A DNA stretch of 64,000 nucleotides from Budorcas taxicolor. Taxonomy: Eukaryota; Chordata; Mammalia; Artiodactyla; Bovidae. The notes under the pieces were generated by a model. That model was not told the DNA's origin. It did no database searches and saw only the letters and a program-made list of their open reading frames with translations. Shown in pieces: positions 13,101-25,800 of the stretch. The stretch's first letter is position 1; each line of letters begins with the position of its first letter. The translations under genes were made by a program, and so were the position numbers. The stretch spans positions 1 through 64,000 of the forward strand of contig NW_026292661.1 of assembly GCF_023091745.1 (NCBI RefSeq). The letters are read 5' to 3'.

Positions 13101-16100
13101 AAACGGGGCTCCTCTGGATGTGGGCGGGACCCTCGTGATTCCTCTCGAGTGGAGACGGGTATGTCGGGGAACTTCTTGATTTGCACCAAGGGTGTGAAGG
13201 ACCCTTTCGAAGTTCCAGACTGGAGGTGTGATCAGCCTCGAGACGCCTCAGCGGAAATGGGCCTCATCTCGCCTGGAGGGGAGAACCTCCTGGATTTTCT
13301 CGAGTTGCTGCAGGTCTTCTCGAGTTACGACGGGGACCTCAGGGACCCGCTCTGGTGGCCTCAGGAAAGGCCAGTCCCCATGCGATTTGCTAGGGGACCT
13401 CTCGGGATTCCTCTCCCGTCCATGCCGGGGCCTCAGTCCTTGTGTGGAGTCGGGGCCGGAACCTGAGGATTCCTCTCCAGTGTTGCCATGGATCTTGGGG
13501 TGCTTCTGAGTCTCCCCAGGGGAGTCAGGCCTCGTCTCTTTTGGGGGCATGAACGTGCACTTTCCTCCCGAGCTGCAGCAGTATTGTCACGCTTCCTGTC
13601 ACGTGGATCAAGGGATCTGTGGCTTTCCCTCGAGGCTGTCCCTCGAGGCTTTCCCACGAGGCTTTCCCACAGGGCTGTGCCACGTGCCACCTTGGTGTGA
13701 GTCGATCCTCGGCGTGAAAGACGAGCCGGTGAAGGGAAAAGAGGTTCCTCTGGAATGGACTGAGACATCTGGGGGACTCTTGGAATGGTGGCACGACCCT
13801 GGAGTTCCTCTCGCCGTTCCTGTTGAGAGGGCCTCCTCTTGAGATGCGACGGGAACGCCGGGAACTCTTTCCCGACGAAGCAGGGAAAGGATCCCTCATC
13901 TCGAGCTACGAGGCGGAAACGGGGCTCCTCTGGATGTGGGCGGGACCCTCGTGATTCCTCTCGAGTGGAGACGGCTAGGTCGGTGAACTTCTTGATTTGC
14001 ACCAAGGGTGTGAAGGAGCCTTTCGAAGTTCCAGAGGTGAGGTGTGATCAGCCTCGAGACGCCTCATTGGAAATGGGCCTCATCTCGCCTGGAGGGGAGA
14101 ACCTCCTGGATTTTCTCGAGTTGCGGCAGGTCTTCTCGAGTTACGACGGGGACCTCAGGGACCCGCTCTGGTGGCCTCAGGAAAGGCCAGTCCCCATGCG
14201 AGTTGCTAGGGGACCTCTCGGGATTCCTCTCCCGTCCATGCCGGGGCCTCAGTCCTTGTGTGGAGTCGGGGCCGGAACCTGAGGATTCCTCTCCAGTGTT
14301 GCCATGGATCTTGGGGTGCTTCTGAGTCTCCCCAGGGGAGTCAGGCCTCGTCTCGAGTGGGGGCATGCACGTGCGCTTTCCTCCCAAGCTGCAGCTATAG
14401 TGTCACGCTTCCTGTCACGTGGATCAAGGGATCTGTGGCTTTCCCTCGAGGCTGTCCCTCGAGGCTTTCCCACGAGGCTTTCCCACAGGGCTGTGCCACG
14501 TGCCACCTTGGTGTGAGTCGATCCTCGGCGTGAAAGACGAGCCGGTGAAGGGAAAAGAGGTTCCTCTGGAATGGACTGAGACATCTGGGGGACTCTTGGA
14601 ATGGTGGCACGACCCTGGAGTTCCTCTCGCCGTTCCTGTTGAGAGGGCCTCCTCTTGAGATGCGACGGGAACGCCGGGAACTCTTTCCCGACGAAGCAGG
14701 GAAAGGATCCCTCATCTCGAGCTACGAGGCGGAAACGGGGCTCCTCTGGATGTGGGCGGGACCCTCGTGATTCCTCTCGAGTGGAGACGGGTATGTCGGG
14801 GAACTTCTTGATTTGCACCAAGGGTGTGAAGGACACTTTCGAAGTTCCAGACTGGAGGTGTGATCAGCCTCGAGACGCCTCAGCGGAAATGGGCCTCATA
14901 TCGCCTGGAGGGGAGAACCTCCTGGATTTTCTCGAGTTGCTGCAGGTCTTCTCGAGTTACGACGGGGACCTCAGGGACCCGCTCTGGTGGCCTCAGGAAA
15001 GGCCAGTCCCCATGCGAGTTGCTAGGGGACCTCTCGGGATTCCTCTCCCGTCCATGCCGGGGCCTCAGTCCTTGTGTGGAGTCGGGGCCGGAACCTGAGG
15101 ATTCCTCTCCAGTGTTGCCATGGATCTTGGGGTGCTTCTGAGTCTCCCCAGGGGAGTCAGGCCTCGTCTCTTTTGGGGGCATGAACGTGCACTTTCCTCC
15201 CGAGCTGCAGCAGTAGTGTCACGCTTCCTGTCACGTGGATCAAGGGATCTGTGGCTTTCCCTCGAGGCTGTCCCTCGAGGCTTTCCCACGAGGCTTTCCC
15301 ACAGGGCTGTGCCACGTGCCACCTTGGTGTGAGTTGATCCTCGGCGTGAAAGACGAGCCGGTTAAGGGAAAAGAGGTTCCTCTGGAATGGACTGAGACAT
15401 CTGGGGGACTCTTGGAATGGTGGCACGACCCTGGAGTTCCTCTCGCCGTTCCTGTTGAGAGGGCCTCCTCTTGAGATGCAACGGGAAGGCCGGGAACTCT
15501 TTCCCGACGAAGCAGGGAAAGGATCCCTCATCTCGAGCTACGAGGCGGAAACGGGGCTCCTCTGGATGTGGGCGGGACCCTCGTGATTCCTCTCGAGTGG
15601 AGACGGCTAGGTCGGTGAACTTCTTGATTTGCACCAAGGGTGTGAAGGAGCCTTTCGAAGTTCCAGAGGTGAGGTGTGATCAGCCTCGAGACGCCTCATT
15701 GGAAATGGCCTCATCTCGCCTGGAGGGGAGAACCTCCTGGATTTTCTCGAGTTGCGGCAGGTCTTCTCGAGTTACGACGGGGACCTCAGGGACCCGCTCT
15801 GGTGGCCTCAGGAAAGGCCAGTCCCCATGCGAGTTGCTAGGGGACCTCTCGGGATTCCTCTCCCGTCCATGCCGGGGCCTCAGTCCTTGTGTGGAGTCGG
15901 GGCCGGAACCTGAGGATTCCTCTCCAGTGTTGCCATGGATCTTGGGGTGCTTCTGAGTCTCCCCAGGGGAGTCAGGCCTCGTCTCGAGTGGGGGCATGCA
16001 CGTGCGATTTCCTCCCGAGCTGCAGCTGTAGTGTCACGCTTCCTGTCACGTGGATCAAGGGATCTGTGGCTTTCCCTCGAGGCTGTCCCTCGAGGCTTTC

Positions 16101-16800
16101 CCACGAGGCTTTCCCACAGGGCTGTGCCACGTGCCACCTTGGTGTGAGTCGATCCTCGGCGTGAAAGACGAGCCGGTGAAGGGAAAAGAGGTTCCTCTGG
16201 AATGGACTGAGACATCTGGGGGACTCTTGGAATGGTGGCACGACCCTGGAGTTCCTCTCGCCGTTCCTGTTGAGAGGGCCTCCTCTTGAGATGCGACGGG
16301 AACGCCGGGAACTCTTTCCCGACGAAGCAGGGAAAGGATCCCTCATCTCGAGCTACGAGGCGGAAACGGGGCTCCTCTGGATGTGGGCGGGACCCTCGTG
16401 ATTCCTCTCGAGTGGAGACGGGTATGTCGGGGAACTTCTTGATTTGCACCAAGGGTGTGAAGGACCCTTTCGAAGTTCCAGACTGGAGGTGTGATCAGCC
16501 TCGAGACGCCTCAGCGGAAATGGGCCTCATCTCGCCTGGAGGGGAGAACCTCCTGGATTTTCTCGAGTTGCTGCAGGTCTTCTCGAGTTACGACGGGGAC
16601 CTCAGGGACCCGCTCTGGTGGCCTCAGGAAAGGCCAGTCCCCATGCGATTTGCTAGGGGACCTCTCGGGATTCCTCTCCCGTCCATGCCGGGGCCTCAGT
16701 CCTTGTGTGGAGTCGGGGCCGGAACCTGAGGATTCCTCTCCAGTGTTGCCATGGATCTTGGGGTGCTTCTGAGTCTCCCCAGGGGAGTCAGGCCTCGTCT
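10127..16800 (+). repeat. Four-monomer higher-order repeat (3264 bp), two copies
   Basis: Units in 10127-13390 recur at 13391-16653, with similarity running on to about 16790. Paired diagnostic variants include CAGTATTGTC (10314 and 13578), CAGCTATAGTG (11128 and 14392), CTCATATCGCC (11631 and 14895), GAGTTGATCC (12067 and 15331), CCGGTTAAGG (12093 and 15357), GATGCAACGGGAAGG (12212 and 15476) and ATGCGATTTGC (13380 and 16643). The shift is 3264 bp, becoming 3263 after a one-base deletion near 15707 in the second copy. The only clustered disagreement is a 22-bp patch at 12723-12744 versus 15986-16007. Each copy holds four distinguishable monomers, alternating between a CTCTTTTGGG and a CTCGAGTGGG form. 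Confidence 0.92.
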
Positions 16801-19800
16801 CTTTTGGGGGCATGCACGTGCGCTTTCCTCCCGAGCTGCAGCAGTAGTGTCACGCTTCCTGTCACGTGGATCAAGGGATCTGTGGCTTTCCCTCGAGGCT
16901 GTCCCTCGAGGCTTTCCCACGAGGCTTTCCCACAGGGCTGTGCCACGTGCCACCTTGGTGTGAGTCGATCCTCGGCGTGAAAGACGAGCCGGTGAAGGGA
17001 AAAGAGGTTCCTCTGGAATGGACTGAGACATCTGGGGGACTCTTGGAATGGTGGCACGACCCTGGAGTTCCTCTCGCCGTTCCTGTTGAGAGGGCCTCCT
17101 CTTGAGATGCGACGGGAAGGCCGGGAACTCTTTCCCGACGAAGCAGGGAAAGGATCCCTCATCTCGAGCTACGAGGCGGAAACGGGGCTCCTCTGGATGT
17201 GGGCGGGACCCTCGTGATTCCTCTCGAGTGGAGACGGGTATGTCGGGGAACTTCTTGATTTGCACCAAGGGTGTGAAGGACCCTTTCAAAGTTCCAGAGG
17301 TGAGGTGTGATCAGCCTCGAGACGCCTCAGCGGAAATGGGCCTCATCTCGCCTGGAGGGGAGAACCTCCTGGATTTTCTCCAGTTGCGGCAGGTCTTCTC
17401 GATTTACGACGGGGACCACAGGGACCCGCTCTGGTGGCCTCAGGAAAGGCCAGTCCCCATGCGAGTTGCTAGGGGACCTCTCGGGATTCCTCTCCCGTCC
17501 ATGCCGGGGCCTCAGTCCTTGTGTGGAGTCGGGGCCGGAACCTGAGGATTCCTCTCCAGTGTTGCCATGGATCTTGGGGTGCTTCTGAGTCTCCCCAGGG
17601 GAGTCAGGCCTCGTCTCGAGTGGGGGCATGCACGTGCGCTTTCCTCCCGAGCTGCAGCAGTAGTGTCACGCTTCCTGTCACGTGGATCAAGGGATCTGTG
17701 GCTTTCCCTCGGGGCTGTCCCTCGAGGCTTTCCCACGAGGCTTTCCCACAGGGCTGTGCCACGTGCCACCTTGGTGTGAGTCGATCCTCGGCGTGAAAGA
17801 CGAGCCGGTGAAGGGAAAAGAGGTTCCTCTGGAATGGACTGAGACATCTGGGGGACTCTTGGAATGGTGGCACGACCCTGGAGTTCCTCTCGCCGTTCCT
17901 CTTGAGAGGGCCTCCTCTTGAGATGCGACGGGAACGCCGGGAACTCTTTCCCGACGAAGCAGGGAAAGGATCACTCATCTCGAGCTACGAGGCGGAAACG
18001 GGGCTCCTCTGGATGTGGGCGGGACCCACGTGATACCTCTCGAGTGGAGACGGGTATGTCGGGGAACTTCTTGATTTGCACCAAGGGTGTGAAGGACCCT
18101 TTCGAAGTTCCAGAGGGGAGGTGTGATCAGCCTCGAGACGCCTCAGCGGAAATGGGCCTCATCTCGCCTGGAGGGGAGAACCTCCTGGATTTTCTCCAGT
18201 TGCGGCAGGTCTTCTCGAGTTACGACGGGGACCACAGGGACCCGCTCTGGTGGCCTCAGGAAAGGCCAGTCCCCATGCGAGTTGCTAGGGGACCTCTCGG
18301 GATTCCTCTCCCGTCCATGCCGGGGCCTCAGTCCTTGTGTGGAGTCGGGGCCGGAACCTGAGGATTCCTCTCCAGTGTTGCCATGGATCTTGGGGTGCTT
18401 CTGAGTCTCCCCAGGGGAGTCAGGCCTCGTCTCGAGTGGGGGCATGCACGTGCACTTTCCTCCCGAGCTGCAGCAGTAGTGTCACGCTTCCTGTCACGTG
18501 GATCAAGGGATCTGTGGCTTTCCCTCGGGGCTGTCCCTCGAGGCTTTCCCACGAGGCTTTCCCACAGGGCTGTGCCACGTGCCACCTTGGTGTGAGTCGA
18601 TCCTCGGCGTGAAAGACGAGCCGGTGAAGGGAAAAGAGGTTCCTCTGGAATGGACTGAGACATCTGGGGGACTCTTGGAATGGTGGCACGACCCTGGAGT
18701 TCCTCTCGCCGTTCCTGTTGAGAGGGCCTCCTCTTGAGATGCGACGGGAACGCCGGGAACTCTTTCCCGACGAAGCAGGGAAAGGATCCCTCATCTCGAG
18801 CTATGAGGCGGAAACGGGGCTCCTATGGATGTGGGCGGGACCCTCGTGTTTCCTCTCGATTGGAGACGGGTATGTCGGGGAACTTCTTGATTTGCACCAA
18901 GGGTGTGAAGGACCCTTTCGAAGTTCCAGAGGGGAGGTGTGATCAGCCTCGAGACGCCTCAGCGGAAATGGGCCTCATCTCGCCTGGAGGGGAGAACCTC
19001 CTGGATTTTCTCCAGTTGCGGCAGGTCTTCTCGATTTACGACGGGGACCACAGGGACCCGCTCTGGTGGCCTCAGGAAAGGCCAGTCCCCATGCGAGTTG
19101 CTAGGGGACCTCTCGGGATTCCTCTCCCGTCCATGCCGGGGCCTCAGTCCTTGTGTGGAGTCGGGGCCGGAACCTGAGGATTCCTCTCCAGTGTTGCCAT
19201 GGATCTTGGGGTGCTTCTGAGTCTCCCCAGGGGAGTCAGGCCTCGTCTCGAGTGGGGGCATGCACGTGCGCTTTCCTCCCGAGCTGCAGCAGTAGTGTCA
19301 CGCTTCCTGTCACGTGGATCAAGGGATCTGTGGCTTTCCCTCGAGGCTGTCCCTCGAGGCTTTCCCACGAGGCTTTCCCACAGGGCTGTGCCACGTGCCA
19401 CCTTGGTGTGAGTCGATCCTCGGCGTGAAAGACGAGCCGGTGAAGGGAAAAGAGGTTCCTCTGGAATGGACTGAGACATCTGGGGGACTCTTGGAATGGT
19501 GGCACGACCCTGGAGTTCCTCTCGCCGTTCCTGTTGAGAGGGCCTCCTCTTGAGTTGCGACGGGAACGCCGGGAACTCTTTCCCGACGAAGCAGGGAAAG
19601 GATCCCTCATCTCGAGCTACGAGGCGGAAACGGGGCTCCTCTGGATGTGGGCGATACCCACGTGATACCTCTCGAGTGGAGACGGGTATGTCGGGGAACT
19701 TCTTGATTTGCACCAAGGGTGTGAAGGACCCTTTCGAAGTTCCAGAGGGGAGGTGTGATCAGCCTCGAGACGCCTCAGCGGAAATGGGCCTCATCTCGCC

Positions 19801-22800
19801 TGGAGGGGAGAACCTCCTGGATTTTCTCGAGTTGCGGCAGGTCTTCTCGAGTTACGACGGGGACCTCAGGGACCCGCTCTGGTGGCCTCAGGAAAGGCCA
19901 GTCCCCATGCGAGTTGCTAAGGGACCTCTGGGGATTCCTCTCCCGTCCATTCCGGGGCCTCAGTCCTTGTGTGGAGTCGGGGCCGGAACCTGAGGATTCC
20001 TCTCCAGTGTTGCCATGGATCTTGGGGTGCTTCTGAGTCTCCCCAGGGGAGTCAGGCCTCGTCTCGAGTGGGGGCATGCACGTGCGCTTTCCTCCCGAGC
20101 TGCAGCAGTAGTGTCACGCTTCCTGTCACGTGGATCAAGGGATCTGTGGCTTTCCCTCGAGGCTGTCCCTTGAGGCTTTCCCACGAGGCTTTCCCACAGG
20201 GCTGTGCCACGTGCCACCTTGGTGTGAGTCGATCCTCGGCGTGAAAGACGAGCCGGTGAAGGGAAAAGAGGTTCCTCTGGAATGGACTGAGACATCTGGG
20301 GGACTCTTGGAATGGTGGCACGACCCTGGAGTTCCTCTCACCGTTCCTGTTGAGAGGGCCTCCTCTTGAGATGCGACGGGAACGCCGGGAACTCTTTCCC
20401 GACGAAGCAGGGAAAGGATCCCTCATCTCGAGCTACGAGGCGGAAACGGGGCTCCTCTGGATGTGGGTGGGACCCTCGTGATTCCTCTCGAGTGGAGACG
20501 GGTATGTCGGGGAACTTCTTGATTTGCACCAAGGGTGTGAAGGACCCTTTCGAAGTTCCAGAGGGGAGGTGTGATCAGCCTGGAGACGCCTCAGCGGCAA
20601 TGGGCCTCATCTCGCCTGGAGGGGAGAACCCCCTGGATTTTCTCGAGTTGCGGCAGGTCTTCTCGAGTTACGACGGGGACCTCAGGGACCCGCTCTGGTG
20701 GCCTCAGGAAAGGCCAGTCCCCATGCGAGTTGCTAGGGGACCTCTGGGGAATCCTCTCCCGTCCAATCCGGGGCCTCAGTCCTTGTGTGGAGTCGGGGCC
20801 GGAACCTGAGGATTCCTCTCCAGTGTTGCCATGGATCTTGGGGTGCTTCTGAGTCTCCCCAGGGGAGTCAGGCCTCGTCTCTTTTGGGGGCATGCACGTG
20901 CGCTTTCCTCCCGAGCTGCAGCAGTAGTGTCACGCTTCCTGTCACGTGGATCAAGGTATCTGTGTCTTTCCCTCGAGGCTGTCCCTCGAGGCTTTCCCAC
21001 GAGGCTTTCCCACAGGGCTGTTCCACGTGCCACCTTGGTGTGAGTCGATCCTCGGCGTGAAAGACGAGCCGGTGAAGGGAAAAGAGGTTCCTCTGGAATG
21101 GACTGAGACATCTGGGGGACTCTTGGAATGGTGGCACGACCCTGGAGTTCCTCTCGCCGTTCCTGTTGAGAGGGCCTCCTCTTGAGATGCGACGGGAAGG
21201 CCGGGAACTCTTTCCCGACGAAGCAGGGAAAGGATCCCTCATCTCGAGCTACGAGGAGGAAACGGGGCTCCTCTGGATGTGGGCGGGACCCTCGTGATTC
21301 CTCTCGAGTGGAGACGGGTATGTCGGGGAACTTCTTGATTTGCACCAAGGGTGTGAAGGACCCTTTCAAAGTTCCAGAGGTGAGGTGTGATCAGCCTCGA
21401 GACGCCTCAGCGGAAATGGGCCTCATCTCGCCTGGAGGGGAGAACCTCCTGGATTTTCTCCAGTTGCGGCAGGTCTTCTCGAGTTACGACGGGGACCACA
21501 GGGACCCGCTCTGGTGGCCTCAGGAAAGGCCAGTCCCCATGCGAGTTGCTAGGGGACCTCTCGGGATTCCTCTCCCGTCCATGCCGGGGCCTCAGTCCTT
21601 GTGTGGAGTCGGGGCCGGAACCTGAGGATTCCTCTCCAGTGTTGCCATGGATCTTGGGGTGCTTCTGAGTCTCCCCAGGGGAGTCAGGCCTCGTCTCTTT
21701 TGGGGGCATGCACGTGCACTTTCCTCCCGAGCTGCAGCAGTAGTGTCACGCTTCCTGTCACGTGGATCAAGGGATCTGTGGCTTTCCCTCGGGGCTGTCC
21801 CTCGAGGCTTTCCCACGAGGCTTTCCCACAGGGCTGTGCCACGTGCCACCTTGGTGTGAGTCGATCCTCGGCGTGAAAGACGAGCCGGTGAAGGGAAAAG
21901 AGGTTCCTCTGGAATGGACTGAGACATCTGGGGGACTCTTGGAATGGTGGCACGACCCTGGAGTTCCTCTCGCCGTTCCTGTTGAGAGGGCCTCCTCTTG
22001 AGATGCGACGGGAAGGCCGGGAACTCTTTCCCGACGAAGCAGGGAAAGGATCCCTCATCTCGAGCTACGAGGCGGAAACGGGGCTCCTCTGGATGTGGGC
22101 GGGACCCTCGTGATTCCTCTCGAGTGGAGACGGGTATGTCGGGGAACTTCTTGATTTGCACCAAGGGTGTGAAGGACCCTTTCAAAGTTCCAGAGGTGAG
22201 GTGTGATCAACCTCGAGACGCCTCAGCGGAAATGGGCCTCATCTCGCCTGGAGGGGAGAACCTCCTGGATTTTCTCCAGTTGCGGCAGGTCTTCTCGAGT
22301 TACGACGGGGACCACAGGGACCCGCTCTGGTGGCCTCAGGAAAGGCCAGTCCCCATGCGAGTTGCTAGGGGACCTCTCGGGATTCCTCTCCCGTCCATGC
22401 CGGGGCCTCAGTCCTTGTGTGGAGTCGGGGCCGGAACCTGAGGATTCCTCTCCAGTGTTGCCATGGATCTTGGGGTGCTTCTGAGTCTCCCCAGGGGAGT
22501 CAGGCCTCGTCTCGAGTGGGGGCATGCACGTGCGCTTTCCTCCCGAGCTGCAGCAGTAGTGTCACGCTTCCTGTCACGTGGATCAAGGGATCTGTGGCTT
22601 TCCCTCGAGGCTGTCCCTCGAGGCTTTCCCACGAGGCTTTCCCACAGGGCTGTGCCACGTGCCACCTTGGTGTGAGTCGATCCTCGGCGTGAAAGACGAG
22701 CCGGTGAAGGGAAAAGAGGTTCCTCTGGAATGGACTGAGACATCTGGGGGACTCTTGGAATGGTGGCACGACCCTGGAGTTCCTCTCGCCGTTCCTGTTG

Positions 22801-25800
22801 AGAGGGCCTCCTCTTGAGTTGCGACGGGAACGCCGGGAACTCTTTCCCGACGAAGCAGGGAAAGGATCCCTCATCTCGAGCTACGAGGCGGAAACGGGGC
22901 TCCTCTGGATGTGGGCGATACCCTCGTGATTCCTCTCGAGTGGAGACGGGTATGTCGGGGAACTTCTTGATTTGCACCAAGGGTGTGAAGGACCCTTTCG
23001 AAGTTCCAGAGGGGAGGTGTGATCAGCCTCGAGACGCCTCAGCGGAAATGGGCCTCATCTCGCCTGGAGGGGAGAACCTCCTGGATTTTCTCCAGTTGTG
23101 GCAGGTATTCTCGAGTTACGACGGGGACCACAGGGACACGCTCTGGTGGCCTAAGGAAAGGCCAGTCCCCATGCGAGTTGCTAGGGGACCTCTCGGGATT
23201 CCTCTCCCGTCCATGCCGGGGCCTCAGTCCTTGTGTGGAGTCGGGGCCGGAACCTGAGGATTCCTCTCCAGTGTTGCCATGGATCTTGGGGTGCTTCTGA
23301 GTCTCCCCAGGGGAGTCAGGCCTCGTCTCTTTTGGGGGCATGCACGTGCACTTTCCTCCCGAGCTGCAGCAGTAGTGTCACGCTTCCTGTAACGTGGATC
23401 AAGGGATCTGTGGCTTTCCCTCGGGGCTGTCCCTCGAGGCTTTCCCACGAGGCTTTCCCACAGGGCTGTGCCACGTGCCACCTTGGTGTGAGTCGATCCT
23501 CGGCGTGAAAGACGAGCCGGTGAAGGGAAAAGAGGTTCCTCTGGAATGGACTGAGACATCTGGGGGACTCTTGGAATGGTGGCACGACCCTGGAGTTCCT
23601 CTCGCCGTTCCTGTTGAGAGGGCCTCCTCTTGAGATGCGACGGGAACGCCGGGAACTCTTTCCCGACGAAGCAGGGAAAGGATCCCTCATCTCGAGCTAC
23701 GAGGAGGAAACGGGGCTCCTCTGGATGTGGGCGGGACCCTCGTGATTCCTCTCGAGTGGAGACGGGTATGTCGGGGAACTTCTTGATTTGCACCAAGGGT
23801 GTGAAGGACCCTTTCAAAGTTCCAGAGGTGAGGTGTGATCAGCCTAGAGACGCCTCAGCGGAAATGGGCCTCATCTCGCCTGGAGGGGAGAACCTCCTGG
23901 ATTTTCTCGAGTTGCGGCAGGTCTTCTCGAGTTACGACGGGGACCACAGGGACCCGCTCTGGTGGCGTCAGGAAAGGCCAGTCCCCATGCGAGTTGCTAG
24001 GGGACCTCTCGGGATTCCTCTCCCGTCCATGCCGGGGCCTCAGTCCTTGTGTGGAGTCGGGGCCGGAATCTGAGGATTCCTCTCCAGTGTTGCCATGGAT
24101 CTTGGGGTGCTTCTGAGTCTCCCCAGGGGAGTCAGGCCTCGTCTCTTTTGGGGGCATGCACGTGCACTTTCCTCCCGAGCTGCAGCAGTAGTGTCACGCT
24201 TCCTGTCACGTGGATCAAGGGATCTGTGGCTTTCCCTCGAGGCTGTCCCTCGAGGCTTTCCCACGAGGCTCTCCCACAGGGCTGTGCCACGTGCCACCTT
24301 GGTGTGAGTCGATCCTCGGCGTGAAAGACGAGCCGGTGAAGGGAAAAGAGGTTCCTCTGGAATGGACTGAGACATCTGGGGGACTCTTGGAATGGTGGCA
24401 CGACCCTGGAGTTCCTCTCGCCGTTCCTGTTGAGAGGGCCTCCTCTTGAGATGCGACGGGAACGCCGGGAACTCTTTCCCGACGAAGCAGGGAAAGGATC
24501 CCTCATCTCGAGCTATGAGGCGGAAACGGGGCTCCTATGGATGTGGGCGGGACCCTCGTGATTCCTCTCGAGTGGAGACGGGTATGTCGGGGAACTTCTT
24601 GATTTGCACCAAGGGTGTGAAGGACCCTTTCAAAGTTCCAGAGGTGAGGTGTGATCAACCTCGAGACGCCTCAGCGGAAATGGGCCTCATCTCGCCTGGA
24701 GGGGAGAACCTCCTGGATTTTCTCCAGTTGCGGCAGGTCTTCTCGAGTTACGACGGGGACCACAGGGACCCGCTCTGGTGGCCTCAGGAAAGGCCAGTCC
24801 CCATGCGAGTTGCTAGGGGACCTCTCGGGATTCCTCTCCCGTCCATGCCGGGGCCTCAGTCCTTGTGTGGAGTCGGGGCCGGAACCTGAGGATTCCTCTC
24901 CAGTGTTGCCATGGATCTTGGGGTGCTTCTGAGTCTCCCCAGGGGAGTCAGGCCTCGTCTCGAGTGGGGGCATGCACGTGCGCTTTCCTCCCGAGCTGCA
25001 GCAGTAGTGTCACGCTTCCTGTCACGTGGATCAAGGGATCTGTGGCTTTCCCTCGAGGCTGTCCCTCGAGGCTTTCCCACGAGGCTTTCCCACAGGGCTG
25101 TGCCACGTGCCACCTTGGTGTGAGTCGATCCTCGGCGTGAAAGACGAGCCGGTGAAGGGAAAAGAGGTTCCTCTGGAATGGACTGAGACATCTGGGGGAC
25201 TCTTGGAATGGTGGCACGACCCTGGAGTTCCTCTCGCCGTTCCTGTTGAGAGGGCCTCCTCTTGAGTTGCGACGGGAACGCCGGGAACTCTTTCCCGACG
25301 AAGCAGGGAAAGGATCCCTCATCTCGAGCTACGAGGCGGAAACGGGGCTCCTCTGGATGTGGGCGATACCCTCGTGATTCCTCTCGAGTGGAGACGGGTA
25401 TGTCGGGGAACTTCTTGATTTGCACCAAGGGTGTGAAGGACCCTTTCGAAGTTCCAGAGGGGAGGTGTGATCAGCCTCGAGACGCCTCAGCGGAAATGGG
25501 CCTCATCTCGCCTGGAGGGGAGAACCTCCTGGATTTTCTCCAGTTGTGGCAGGTATTCTCGAGTTACGACGGGGACCACAGGGACCCGCTCTGGTGGCCT
25601 AAGGAAAGGCCAGTCCCCATGCGAGTTGCTAGGGGACCTCTCGGGATTCCTCTCCCGTCCATGCCGGGGCCTCAGTCCTTGTGTGGAGTCGGGGCCGGAA
25701 CCTGAGGATTCCTCTCCAGTGTTGCCATGGATCTTGGGGTGCTTCTGAGTCTCCCCAGGGGAGTCAGGCCTCGTCTCTTTTGGGGGCATGCACGTGCACT

